NCBI GenBank assembly: GCA_037176905.1
Contig: JBBBWG010003892.1
Location: 1 to 64,000, forward strand
DNA length: 64,000 nucleotides
Reading direction: 5' to 3'
Source of the DNA: Azolla pinnata
Lineage: Eukaryota > Streptophyta > Polypodiopsida > Salviniales > Salviniaceae
Every line of letters begins with the position of its first letter. The stretch's first letter is position 1. The notes beneath the pieces are model-generated. The model made no database searches. It was not told the origin of the DNA and saw only the letters and a program-made list of their open reading frames with translations. A program made the position numbers and the translations under genes. Positions 36,676 through 49,601 of this stretch are shown here, piece after piece.

Positions 36676-37129
36676 GCAACAGCAACAGCATCAGCAACAG
36701 CAACAGCAACAGCAACAACAACAACATCAACAGCACCGTCATCAACATCCACATATCGTCGAAACGTGGATGGATGTACGCATTCGATGTTTTGCAAGCG
36801 GGCCCTAAAGTCGGGGGCCCAAAGGTCCTTCGATCCATTTTGAAAAGCAAAGAATCTACGGCTGCAGCATGAGAATCGATTCACGTGGCGCTGCTTGTGC
36901 GCCCCTACCCTCCCCGCGCAACGCAACGCAACGCGAATTCCATCGTCGGCATCGCGCGTAAGTTTCTTTGGCCAATTCGGTAATAATAAGAAAGCACAGT
37001 TTTCTTTCTTTCTTTTCTTTTTTTTGTCTCTTACCCATATTTGAAGGCATTGCAAACTTTCTCTTCTCTCCGATTGTTAGCGCGGCGAAGCTTGTGCTGA
37101 TTAAGATAGATCTTACAAGTTAGACAGAC

Positions 37130-37160
<31 letters not shown>

Positions 37161-37300
37161 ACCCACAAATGTTTTGGAAAATGTTCTTTTTTCCGAGAAC
37201 GATATCTTACCATTAGTTAAAAGGCGATCAGGCTATACAACTTATGCAAAAGAGGTCAAACTAATGCAAAGGCCAACTTAACTCGTCGACCGATCGACCA
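33891..37300. other. AT-rich intergenic with microsatellites
   Basis: No gene is supported. The segment contains (GT)n at 35562-35590, (CTT)n at 35506-35526 and 35609-35642, TTG/CTG units at 36421-36462, ATC then CAA/CAG units at 36641-36740, and TA/CA dinucleotides at 37130-37160. Confidence 0.55.
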
Positions 37301-37381
37301 GCCAACCAACTAACTAACTAACTAACCAACCACCCAACCAACCAACCAACCAACCAACCAAACAAACAACCAAACAACCAA
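37301..37381. repeat. (CCAA/CTAA)n tetranucleotide array
   Basis: About 80 bases of imperfect CCAA, CTAA and CAAA units. It has no coding content and no neighbouring gene. Confidence 0.8.
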
Positions 37382-37806
37382 CGGGGATGAACTCTTGTCT
37401 TTTCATTTAACCAGGCCGCCGGGCAGCCCGCCCATCACATGTCCCCGTCCAACCTACTGCGTTTTCTATATAAATGCGATCAAAGCGCGAGACCACATGA
37501 TCGATCCATCGCCTTTCTTTCTAACTTGCACAAACACACATACATACACACCCACACACACCCATGCATGTATATATGCAGATTGCGCATGTAACGTGCC
37601 CCATGTTCTATCGAGAGCATCATTTATGACTGGACCCCCGATCCATGCCCATGTTCTCCTACACGCGATTAATAAACCCCCCTTTTTTGTAACCTCGATG
37701 TTCTTTCTTATCCCCTCTTTTCCCTTGCGAAACCAGCACGATGAACAGATGGGCGGGTGGATCGATCGATGGAAATCGATGAATGTATCGGAACGGGCGG
37801 ACGATG

Positions 37807-37989
37807 AAGAATGAATGAATGAATGAATGATATGCGCAAATCTCATCTGCGTCATGAAGTCTGAATGATTGGCATTCAAGTCCGATGCGCCATGCATGCA
37901 TGAATGATGTGGGTGGGTGACTGACTGACTGAATGAATGAATGAATGAATGAATGAATGAATGAACGAACGAACGAACGAACGAACGAA
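37807..37989. repeat. (GAAT)n and (GAAC)n arrays
   Basis: GAAT units lie at 37807-37830 and again at 37931-37973, where the array switches cleanly to GAAC units until 37989. The switch shows a point change that then spread by slippage. Confidence 0.85.
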
Positions 37990-38478
37990 TTCGGGCGCAA
38001 ATCTAATGATAGATTTACCATAAGTGGTAAAACACACACAACAACTTAACCAATTCCCACATGGAGTGAGGGGGTTGGATAGTACTAGAGATGAAGAGAT
38101 AACAGAATTTCTCTCTTCTTCTCTTTTCTCTTCCTTTTTTTTCCGTGGCCCCGACGTTTTTGTGTATGCAAAGAGCCCTTTGTTCCTTCCACTCTCCGGT
38201 TCTTTGTCGTTTTTACAGCCAGCTAATAGCTGCTAAAGCACCTCCCCCGCCAGATGAGATCGGTTAGTATGTGGTTGGTTCTTTCCTTGGTTTTCTTTTC
38301 CTTTTTTTTCTTCTTCTTTTCTTTTCGTTTCCGACGAAACGGACGTGCAGGGGTTACCAGCCCGTCGTTTGCTCGCTTCCGATCCGCTTTGCGACGATCG
38401 TCTTTTTGTTTATTTAAAGGCTTGCTCAATCATTATTAATCGCGTTGCAGGAAGCGAGAGTAGAGGCGTTCCTGGGAT

Positions 38479-38547
38479 CGATGCGATGCGATGCGATGCG
38501 ATGAGATGAGATGAGATGAGATGAGATGAGACGAGATGAGATGAGAT
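38479..38547. repeat. (GATGC)n to (GATGA)n pentanucleotide array
   Basis: Four GATGC units pass directly into about nine GATGA units. A separate (GAA)n array lies at 38771-38806. No gene is nearby. Confidence 0.85.
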
Positions 38548-38810
38548 GTGGATGAGATCGGATCGGATCGCGCAGAACACGACAGATCTGAGATCCCCTT
38601 TTCTACAAATTTTTACTTTACACAAAATGCTTGTACAAAAGGTGGGGACGACGCTTTCCCCCGCTGGGGTGGACGGGGCCGAGTTTTGGTTTCTATCGTT
38701 TTTAATTCATTGGATGCGTCGTGTCACAGTTGAGCATTAGAAAAGAGATCAAGCAATTAGAAAGATTTGGAAGAAGAAGAAGAAGAAGAAGAAGAAGAAG
38801 AAGAAGCAAG

Positions 38811-41800
38811 AGGAAGAAGAAAGCCGGCCAATTCATGAAGAAATGTCATTAAGGCGATACAACTTGTAGATTTATTGTCTCATTGGTGGCCAAAATAACC
38901 ATCTAGGTGTTAATACATCGATTTTTTAAGTGAAGAACAGTACATCCATGCATTCGTATTCGAGGATAAAAAGTATTATTTGAGAATTAAAATAAGGCTC
39001 TAAAGTATAAAATAAGCCATTCATTGTATAAAAAAGAAACAATAATTGATCAATTCACACTGAATAAAATTGAAATAAATGAGAAAAATAATCCTATGTA
39101 GAAGCAAGCAAGTGAGATTCAGACCCTAGTCCATAGTTTGAAAATATTGCGCTCCACCATTGCCAAGCTTTGATTATAAATTATGATTTAAAGCGTTAAA
39201 ATACTACATGTGTAACATTCGCATTCGTTGATCGATTCGCATATTCGTGTCTGATATTTCTATTGAATGCAACTATTACAATCTGTGGCGCTACATAATT
39301 TCAATCTAAGTACACCATTATTCATGATGTTAAAAGGTGTATCTTTCCATTTGGTGTGGAATGCTTGGTGCTGCTTGACGTCTATATCCGACGAACCATG
39401 AGTATCATTTTATTGGCTTTTTCAAGGTATGAATTAACCGTACTCAAATGTCTTTCACTACTTCTACCTTAAGAACATGGTTATCTTCAAAAGCCTTAAT
39501 ATATTGAGGTTTTTCCATATATGATGTGAAATGCCACTTTATAATTCATGTTCGTGAACACAATGATCTGCTTGGCTCTGCCTCAAGTTGCCTTCTTACT
39601 GATCATTGAAAACGAGGAGGAAGAGGAGGAGGAGGAGGCGGAGAAAGGGCTTTCATTCATTCTTTGGATTCCACTTGTTACGCATGTGCATGATGATTTT
39701 GATGAGGACAAAAACAGAGTGCAAAAGAATTGGCTAAAAACTACAAAAAAGTCAGAAATGATGAAATGATAGATAAGTTTAGGGATGGAAATCTAAAGGT
39801 TCAATATGCAAAGGAAAAATAATAATAAAACAAAGTAAGCCACAAAGTCAATCCTCTTCCCTTTGTTTTTCTTTGTTTGTTTTTCATTTTGGAGCCGCCT
39901 TTTGTTTTTTTTGTTTTGATTGTTTCATCTAAAAACTTTAGATGACTCAATCAAAAGTCTAACAAAATTTTTAAAATTATGCTCTAGCACCTACAAAAAC
40001 TCGAAATTACAGACTAAACGCCACCTCTTTATCTTCCACTAGAAATGAACGCCTGAGTGATTCCGCTATTACAACATCAATTGATTTTTACTTCTAATCT
40101 TCGTTTCAGTAAACTGTTCATGATCGATTCCCTTACTGTATTCGATTCGTAAAAGTTCGTAATTGCAGAATCCAATCGATTGGTTAACGGCGCTAATCTG
40201 TCGGTAATCAGTCGACTGAGCATGCATCATCAGTCGACCAAGTGAATTATTCGATGCTAATTGTGCCCACAATCAACTGTTTGGTGTTAATCAATGAATG
40301 AATGAATTGAATTGCGTGCTGATTCTTTTAAAAGTAACAGACTGACTTCAATTGGTAAATTTCTAGTTTTGGTGGGCGTAAAAATGTGTAATTGGTAATT
40401 GTATTAAAACAAAACAAAATAAAAAAAGGTCTGGGGACGAAATTTACCCATTTTCTGCTTATTCGAAAACTAAACAAAAAAGAGCGGGAAACAAAAACGC
40501 GCGTCCACGTCGGATGACAGCTGGCACACGGCCCCGCCAATAATTAGCTAATTATTAATTCATATATAATCGGTTTGGTTTTCTTATTTATTTATTTATT
40601 TATGTATTCGCTCGTGCGAGTTTGTTTTCGTTCCTATTTCGCTATTTCTGTTTTTTGTTATTATTATTTGTTTTTTTTTGCTGCTCTTTTTTCCTTTTTT
40701 TTTCGTTTTTGTTTTGTTTTTGACGAGGAAAAGGTGGACCTGACGTGTAAAAAAGCCTTTTATTTTTTATTTTGAAAAGAAAGAAAGAAAAAGAAAAGAA
40801 AAAAAAGGGGGGCGAAAATAAAAACCAAACTTCTTCTTTTCGTTTCCCCTTTTTTTTTTTCCGATTTCTTCTACTTTTTTATTTTCGTTCTTTTTTTGTT
40901 TTGTTTTTCGGGGGAAATTTAAAAAAAACAATTAAAAGTAACCGACTCATTTTTGCATGAGTTCCACGCATTTTTTTAGTTTCTTTAATGTTTATTTATT
41001 TATTTATTTATTTATTTATTCGTTTCGGTTTATTTTGTTGTTTTCCAAGGCGGAGCGGAGGCGTGACGTGGACGCATCTGGTCCACTCATTCTCATCATC
41101 CAGATCTCACGATTATCAGGAAACCCTAAGTTTTCCTTCTTCTCTCCTTTGGTTTTTTTTCCTCTAAATTTAGAGGCTCCTTTTGTATTAGTTATAACTT
41201 GGTCACAGATCGTTTTTCGCTCGACCGATAATAGCGATCCATCCAATCTTTCGATTACATAATCTTGAGGCGGAAATATGTTACAAAGGGCAGGGCCTCG
41301 ATCGATCGATCGATCCAAGACTTGATCAATGAATCGATCGCAACTGCTTCTGCTGCTCCGATCCGATCGCGGAGAAAGAAGGGGATCTGTAGCCCCAAGA
41401 GAAAGAATCTCGACCCACCGTTCCCCATCAGAAGGGACAAGGGATCTGTTTACAAACTCTCCTTACTACTCTCTGCGATTGGACGTAGTCTTCTTTATAG
41501 TAGGGATCATGGCTGTCCAAAGTGGAATTATCAAGCACCACGATGATTATTTGCACCTCCGATCACGTAGAATTACATGAAACGATAGATATATCTATAT
41601 ATATCCAAAGTTACCGAGATGTCCATCAAACCTTCTTTTGTGAATGAAATCGAAAGACGATTTTTGATAAGATCGATATTCCTATTAACTTATTTGTACG
41701 CTTGCGGTTAACTTCAGCCTTTTACAGCTACGATTTCGATGTCTGATTGAACGATTTTTTCTTCTGATTTTGCGAAATTGTGTGTTTTCCCTCAACCCCT

Positions 41801-42570
41801 CAAAGATCGATCATACAACGGGTAACGGCAAAAGGGCAAGCGTTGACTCGACTCAATGCATGACCCTAATGCTCTATCAATCCTTTCTATCTATCTATCT
41901 GTCTATCTATCTATTCTATGGGTGTGCTTGACGGATCTCAAGGCTTCGTTAAGACAGTCTGTGGACATGATTCTTCGCACATCGTGGGGAATCGTCAAAC
42001 AACGGCGTTTTTTTCTTTTTTTTGTTGCAGATGAGCTCCTCAATGTCAACCCATCTGATCTGATCAACGGCCTTTCCACCTCATTCCGATAAATATATAC
42101 ATCTATAGATAGATAAATAGATAGATTAGACAGATCGATCGCTGGATAAAACTCGCTCTTGTTTTTGTTCGTCTGTTTGTTTGTTGATTTGTCACATGGA
42201 TCGAACGAATTGCGACAATATAGTGAGAAATTAATTGTTGCGAGCGAGAGATCATCTTGAGGGTCCTCCCAACACCCACGATCAATGTTTGCCCTCCGTT
42301 TTTAATTGCCCACATCTACGACTTTTTTCCTCGGTTTTGAACACTTCGCTCGCAAGCAAAGAGTTCCTTCCCATTGCTGACCCATAATAATATAACCGAG
42401 AGAAATTTCTTCAAAGCTTTGCTCGTTGTGAACCCGATTCTCGATCCCCCACCAAGCTAGTAACCAACCACATAGATTATCATAAAAGGTTTGGGCACCA
42501 AAACATTTGCTTAATGGAATCGTTTTCGAGGATGTAATTATGCCTTTTCGATTTATGCTCGGCATACATG
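38811..42570. other. AT-rich intergenic, no supported gene
   Basis: Homopolymer and T-rich runs are frequent (for example 40665-40710 and 40850-40890). One telo-box-like word sits near 41120 and two TGACGTG words near 40741 and 41063. These could belong to a non-coding transcript, but no exon or protein domain supports a gene. Confidence 0.5.
39112..39168 (-). repeat. tRNA-like (SINE-type) fragment
   Basis: On the minus strand 'AATGGTGGAGCGC' resembles an A-box region and 'GGTCTGAATCTCAC' a B-box, spaced as in a tRNA-derived SINE head. The arms do not pair well enough for a functional tRNA. Confidence 0.35.
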
Positions 42571-42725
42571 TTTTTGTTCTCTTCACTAATGGAAGGATTC
42601 TTTATTTCAAACAACAACAAAGAAAAAAACAGACATCGTTTGATTAATGGTTTTTGTCGTCTTAACTAATGGGAGGATTCTTTCTTTAAAGAAAAAGCAA
42701 ATTGAAGCATTGTTTGTTTAATCAG
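42571..42725. repeat. 80-bp tandem duplication
   Basis: Unit 1 (42571-42650) and unit 2 (42651-42725) share 'tttttgt', 'actaatgg.aggattcttt' and a later 'ttgtttgattaat'-like end. A related word, 'ctagtggaaggattctttctt', lies at 21891-21911, so the sequence may belong to a dispersed family. Confidence 0.6.
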
Positions 42726-45700
42726 ACATATCGTATGATTCGTCGCTCGATGTTTCGTCCTAATCTCGACAACAATACCTTCGTAAAAGGAAACTGGGGA
42801 CCTCACACTTGTAGCGAAAGCCTGCGATTTAGGGTTACTAATTTTTTCTCACCCAGAAGCCAACCATTAAGCTCTTCCAGGGCCCAAGATCCCTCGCTTT
42901 GAGACAAATGCATCGACTTATCAAGCTGGGGACAATGCCAAACAATGGTTTGTACTCCAACCTCTAATCCTATATTCCAACCTTCAAAGGATTCCAAGCC
43001 TTATTCTTCAGCATGGGATTGGCAGCGAAACTCGCATAGCTTTCCATTTGATTACAATTAGCTCTTGCTCCTCTTACCTTTCTTTTTTGTCTTTTTTTTT
43101 TTTGTTGCTCCGCTTGGCTCCATTATCGGAGCATGTTTCCGAGAGCGCAGTTTTCGAAGCCGAGTTCACTCGACGGGACGAGTCGTGAAATCAGTTACCG
43201 TAAAGATTGAGTCCGATGCGCCAACCAACGATCAAATTCGAAAGAGAGGTATATGCTTCTTGCAGAAAGCGCCATTCTCGATTTCGGGAACCATTGTTTC
43301 TTCGACAATTTCGGAACCTGACGCCGGCCTTTGAATCTTTGTATCGGTTTTGCATTGAAAAAATTGATCATTCCTCAGTTCCATGTTCGCCTCGCGGGAC
43401 ATAAAAACGGCTTTTCAACTTGCCAACTGCATTTGGCTTCAATTCAACGATTTGCCTGCACGTTAAGCGATTGCAACCACATAACTGAACGCCGCAATGA
43501 CTTGGATGCACCTGTGATGTCCGTATGCCCCTCATCGTCGCCAGACAAATTCTCTTTACTTTTTTCTGTACATTGATACTAATATCGTGCGCATTTTTTG
43601 TGTCCAGTTCTCGTTGATATCGATTGTGGTCTGGATTGGCGGAGACGATTTCAAAGCGGTGCTCTCGAACACGATGCCTTCGTTATGTAGAGTCCAATCA
43701 AGATGTGGTTAGCATAGGCCTTGTACGCAGTCAATTCTTGATTGATGGGCGCGATTCAAAAGACATTACGTTCAACCACGTTCGACAACGTAGGGCCTTC
43801 CTTAACAGTGCGCTGAATTTTCTAAACAGTATATACAAAAGCACAGTTACTAAAAGAGATGGAGAACAAACCATGCTTTGTACAACTACCTAGATCATGG
43901 ATAGCTTGAGATGTTTCAGCTTCCTCTCGATTTGGTTCAAATGTCCAATGGTTACATCACATTACAATCTCTGTTGCTATAGACTGCAAGATGAGGCCCA
44001 AAATCATTACGATGTAGGTCCTTGAACTCCTCAATCAATGGATTGTATGTGATACATTTTCCTTTCGGCATTTCTAGGGCCTGAGATTCCCAGTTGTTTC
44101 CATCCCTCAAAGCAATCAGCTGGAGTAAAAACATGAACGTTCGGCACATTTTCATGAACCAAAATTTAATCTCCATAAACAAGAGGTTCAGATCTGTCCA
44201 GAAACTTGCAGACTATTCGAAAGAACCTCAAAGCAGATGATGCTTCACGTAGAGTCACCAAAACAAAGACAACCTTGGATTCGTAAACACAAGTCTCTAG
44301 AAACTGGATTCCTCCAGTTCCATTCAATCGAGAATCTGACTTGAAATGCCGCTAATTAGCATCCCAAATGCTAGAAATCAGTAAGTTTGGCAGTTCCAAG
44401 ATAATTCGCCCTAATTCTGAAAGACTTTCCTATGCAGAAAGTTAAATGCTTTCAAAAGAATTAGATCGTCCTACTAATAATGGTGACCAATTTCAGCCAC
44501 CATATGGATTTAGTGCTCGTGATAATCATCAACATTGAACAAACTGAGCTCATACTGCAGTCAGTAAGTCCATCTGAATTGCCAAACGCAATGGCTTCAA
44601 CTTTTGAGAACTTCTATATACCTTTCGAAGACCACGACTAGGAAGAGCTTTCCAATTTACGAACAGACGTTTTTTTTCGACAATTCAGCAGAGCATAACA
44701 ATGAAATCTCTCAAATACCAAAAGGAAAAAGGGAAGGAAAAACGTAACTCCAAGAGACATGTCACTTGCACAAGTGGATAGAGTGAACACCAGAAGGATA
44801 TGAAATGGGCGGTGTAATGGTACTGTACGAGCGTTCAGATATGCTGAGAAGATTCTAAAATACCATCCATTCTGCAATCGTATCAGACATGTTCATATTT
44901 CCACGGTTCATTTGCACAGCATGGTTAAATATCAAACGAACGACTACAGAGTTACATATCTAGACTACAGGTACTATTTAATATAAACATGAAAAGCATA
45001 GAAGAAATGGAACAGATTTCTGGCTAAAGACAAGGCTGCTGTTTTGTTTCATTCAATCAGCTAAGAGAAAAGCAAAAAAAAAAATTACATGATGCCACTA
45101 AGATGGAACTCCTGTAAAGATCGCCTGTGAACTTTGATTATTTTGTCACATAATGTGAAGACGAATAACATCCCCGGACTCAAGTTCCATCTCAAGGATA
45201 CAAATATTAAGTAATTAGATCCTTGACTGAAGAGATGGTGAGAAAATTTTGTCAAAAGTTGAAAAGTTACTTTTATTACGACATTAATGATGAGCAAGAC
45301 AAAGTCTTCTAAGTCGCTTCCATAACGGAAAATGACAACCCCCAGATATGAAGAAGGCTATTGAGAAAATTGAAACATGGATAGTTTAAAGAGTGCCATG
45401 CTCCATGAACCAAGTACTGCACTCAATAGGTTTTGCCTCCAGTGGGATAGGCTTTAGCTGAAATTCAATGCATTTACTAGAATTTGAAAGCGTTAGTCTG
45501 TTCCAGACTCCTCCCTCTATATGATTCTATATTCTGCACATCCTCATGGTATCATAAACAGTCTGTTTTTACTCGTTCCTAATTCCCGCTGAAACATAAA
45601 TTGATATATGCAGCTGATCCGAAGAATCTTCGAAACCTCACAACCTTGCTGCCCTTCCACGCCACAAATTTTCACAATCTTCGAAACCTCACGACAGCTT

Positions 45701-46584
45701 TCACCACAAAGGAACGAACTTCTCCTTCTCATACTCTGTTTCCATAGCTTCAATCTCCATTGAAATCCAATTTGTATTAGCTCAGGCCATTATCCTTCTC
45801 ATGCATCTAATGCACATGCATTTCTGCTTCATAGACACTGCTACTATTAGAAAATCTCCAAAACAAAAGCACTGGACTTTCTTTTATGTACTTCGAACAG
45901 CATGGTGAGCGAGCAGCTTTGTAAGTCACATGCTAAACACTGTGGCCTTCCACACAATCTACTCTTGACTGTCGACAAAAAAACAAACATTTAAAAAAGG
46001 TCAAGGAAAATATGCGATCTTCTAACACTCAAATGTTTCCAAAACACAATGCTTTGGGTGCATATTTATAACTTTCACTCTTTCCGCTTCTTATGTTTGG
46101 CATCCCAAGGGTCCACGATATTTGTCTTTTTCAAGTGCTCCACGGTCTGTGAGATCACATTTAGCTTGGAGATCTACTCTTGATGGGGAGGAGTGGGAAA
46201 AAAGCTTCGAATTTGTTCTGCACAATCAAACCTAGATTTGTGTGGCTGAGCAAGAAAGAATGGAAAACACAAATGTTGAGCTGTCTAGTCAAACATAGCA
46301 GTCCAGCTCATAACAGGGGGCTATTAGCAATAATCAATAGTATTATGTTGTATATCTGTCTTCAATGAGCCGCTAAAACAAAGATCAGCATTCATAAAGT
46401 GGATATCATGGCGTAAGCAATGATAAAAAACGCATATCATTAAACTAAGTTTACAGACCGTTTTTGCAGTTTTGTCGATCATCATCTCATATAGATCTCG
46501 TTTGTTGCCATGATCTTAGATTCTTAGATTTTAATCCTGGAACCCATTATAATAATTACATTTAACGATTTAAGTTTTCTGTGT
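42726..46584. other. Intergenic with isolated exon-like segments
   Basis: No complete gene could be assembled. On the minus strand, 43952-44119 is an open 55-codon segment after a good acceptor ('ttactccag'-like), ending in a stop; it reads like real protein ('GKCITYNPLIEEFKDLHRN') but has no recognised family. A GTAAGT donor at 47136 on the same strand could belong to an upstream exon. At 45146-45190, minus strand, a 14-codon frame 'MELESGDVIRLHIM' resembles the start of the SMU1 splicing factor. Confidence 0.3.
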
Positions 46585-46857
46585 TTGCATACTACGTGAC
46601 CAGCTGGCATCGCAAAATACAACCTGAAACAATGATCTCTTTCATTTAGCACTTGAAAACCATCATAGATAAACGGAAACAAACTGAGCTAAAGAGATCA
46701 TTGTTTCAGGTTGCACTTCGCGATGCTAGCTGGTCACGTAGTATGCAAATACAGATACTACGTGACCAGCTGGCATCGCAACGTGCAACCTGAAACAACG
46801 ATCTCTTTCATTTAGCACTTGAAAACCATCATAGATAACGGAAACAAACTGAGCTAA
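46585..46857. repeat. Foldback repeat with a third direct copy
   Basis: Arms 46585-46640 and 46693-46749 are near-perfect inverted repeats of about 55 bases around a 52-base loop. A direct copy of the left arm plus the whole loop follows at 46756-46857, nearly identical. The structure is therefore arm, loop, inverted arm, arm, loop. Confidence 0.85.
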
Positions 46858-46859
46858 TC

Positions 46860-47117
46860 GAAAGCAAAAACACAATTTTTGGGCTTAATGACTACAAGGA
46901 TAAATGGTTTTAGCATTTCTCGGTTCATCTCTGAAGATGGCATATGTGTACTTCAACTTAAGCCTACGCACGTGAATATACGCAGGTAATCCCGATCCTG
47001 ATCCCTAAACCCTAAACAAGTCGCAGGTAATTATTGAAACCAAAAACACAGCTTCTTTCGGCTGAATGACTTCCAGGATAAACGGTTTTAGCATTTCTCG
47101 GCTCGCTTCTGATGATG
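46860..47117. repeat. Diverged 80-bp direct repeat
   Basis: Segment 46860-46940 is repeated at 47036-47117. Shared words include 'caaaaacaca', 'aggataaa.ggttttagcatttctcgg' and 'tctga.gatg'. Plant telo-boxes (two CCCTAAA units) lie between them at 47003-47017. Confidence 0.6.
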
Positions 47118-49568
47118 ATAGATAGGAGGTACTTACAGAAAAGATCTCGCCACAATCGTGCCGATCCTGCACGTTTGGCAACGAACAAAACAGGAAACGC
47201 AGGCAAGCAGAGCTCGGCCCTCAAGAAATTTGCCAGAGAAACTTCCAAGCCCTGCTTCGGAGAAGAAGGGTATGGCCGAAATTTTTGAAAGCCTGAGAGA
47301 AAGGGGTACTCAGAGGTAATTGTTTAGAAATGTTACTGACTTTTAATGACACATCATTAGTGCTAATTACACGTCATTAAGATCCTAATCGCTTACATTT
47401 GGAAACAAGAAAACACTTATAGTAGACCTCTTTGATTCCCTCGTCGAAATGCTAATTTCGTGCCTTTTGAGCTCCTAGTGACAATGCACATGTTTTCTTC
47501 AGTCCCCGATCGTTTCTGTGATTGATCACTCACGAGTTCTCGAGCTGCATTCTTGTGGGGCCTCCAGAAGTACGCAGTCGTTTGCGGTCCTATTTGCAGT
47601 CCTATCTCAGTCGTCTCTATACTCCGTAGCATATTGTTACGATCGAAGCTCCTACCCGACGATGAATATGACAAGAAAAAAATAACTATATAAGAGCGAG
47701 AAGAAAAAGAGAAGAGCGTTAAAGATTGGTGTTGAATCGGAATGGTTTAGTAATACGGGCGAGAGGCTCTTACAGAACCGTTTGTAAGCTCACGCATTCA
47801 TGTTATTCTTGAGCCCGAAAATAAACGACGAGCTAGTTAACAACTCTCGAAATATTACTTTTATGTTATATACCATTTCATGCATTCGACAGTAATATAA
47901 ATTATACGAAATATGATATTGCTTTTTATCCACAAGGTCATGGGTTGGAACCTCAAACAGACATTTCTTGTTAGTAGCGACTTTCGTATATCCATGACAC
48001 CGAACAAATCATGAGATCAAGTATAGCATACTCAGCGGACAATCACAAGCTCCAATGGCAATATTTGCACTGATTCTGATTTTGTGTGTTTTTGAACTTG
48101 ACTATGAGATCTAGTGTGGCATGCTCTCTGGTCGAGCCAGTGTCACATTAGTTCAACTCATGGTAGTTTATGAAGTTGTGTAGGTGCATAATATCAAAGG
48201 GGAGAGACATTCCTCTGTTGAATAAGATTGGTTGTGCGCTCTACTCTTGCAAGTCATTTAGCCATTAATTTAGGGTCTGAGGAATATGCAATTCTTCATT
48301 GGATAATAGCTATAATTAGCATTGTTCTTTTAGTACATGCAATTTACTACACACTAAGATGCAAGGAAGTTAGGTTACAATTCTGTGTTGAGAACATCAT
48401 CCTCAGTAGATAAAGGAAAGCTTACATAAGAGTACAAAAACAAATTTAACTCAACTAACCACCCCAAGCTATGATCATGAGATTATTAGCTTATTAAATA
48501 CATATCATATGTCCACCAAACTAGTATCTTAGGAGGCAACCTCACTTAATGTCTTAAGATTATTATTCGACATGATGTGTGTCGTCGTGGATGCTCGGCG
48601 TCCTACCAACGCATGTAGATTTTCAAGGCATTCTATTTCTAGTGCATGGGAAAGGTATAAAAAGTCTTATAATCGTCATCCAGATCACCGATATAAGTAC
48701 CGCAGCATGACTCGCAAATGAAACGAGCAACAATTAACGGATCAACAATGATGATGAGCAATATGATTCGTCATCGAAGCATATTGTCCTGCGGATTGTG
48801 AAGCAACGTTGTGACGGTGGTTAATTTCGAAGCGATGCTTCGAACAAATATCGGGCGATAATCGAGAACGTACAAGGGATCTTTATTTGCTTATCCAGCG
48901 CAAGCGAAATCTGAGGGGAATGCATGACATGGTTTTGTGTGTCTGGGCACGCGCATGAGACTAGAGCGGAATTCAAAATAAAACATGCCGATGACGATTC
49001 CTTCCCAATACAATCGGTCGGGAGCACAGCTTGGTTTTCAGTACACAAAGGCAAGCGATCGATCTCGTATAAGCTGCGCCAAAAATGATTACCATGCAAA
49101 AAAATGATCAGTTTGGAAGGGTGGCCCGCAATAGTGGTGAGAAGCGATCGCTAACGAGATTGGATCGGGATGTAGCTGGGAGCGTGATCATCATGAGCAG
49201 CAATATTTCGTGGGAAAAAAACTAGACAATTAGCCATGCGAACTGCAGCAAACGCGGGATCCTTCTTGTTGTCATCGCCAGCTAATCTGCAGGTGCGATG
49301 CGAGAAATTCGTGGGGCGTTCCAAAGTGATGGAATACGGGGGCGAGGAGCGGAAGATCGATGCGATCGTCGCGGGTTGTGTACACACCTCGATGATCCAG
49401 AATCCGATGCAAGGCAGATAATTCGAGTAGTGCACGATCATGCAATATCAGAGAATGCTGTTGCTTCTTTGTCGAGGGAGTGAGTGAATCTGGATCGAGG
49501 ATCTTGGCATGGCACAGATCCTGTTAGCAGACCATTACCCGTTCGAACTCCGATCGTTGATGATGGCA

Positions 49569-49601
<33 letters not shown>

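Noticed and set aside
47137-47248. First coding exon of a minus-strand gene
   Set aside because: The frame opens with TTG and has no ATG upstream before losing protein character; only the GTAAGT donor is attractive, so it could at most be a leader exon.
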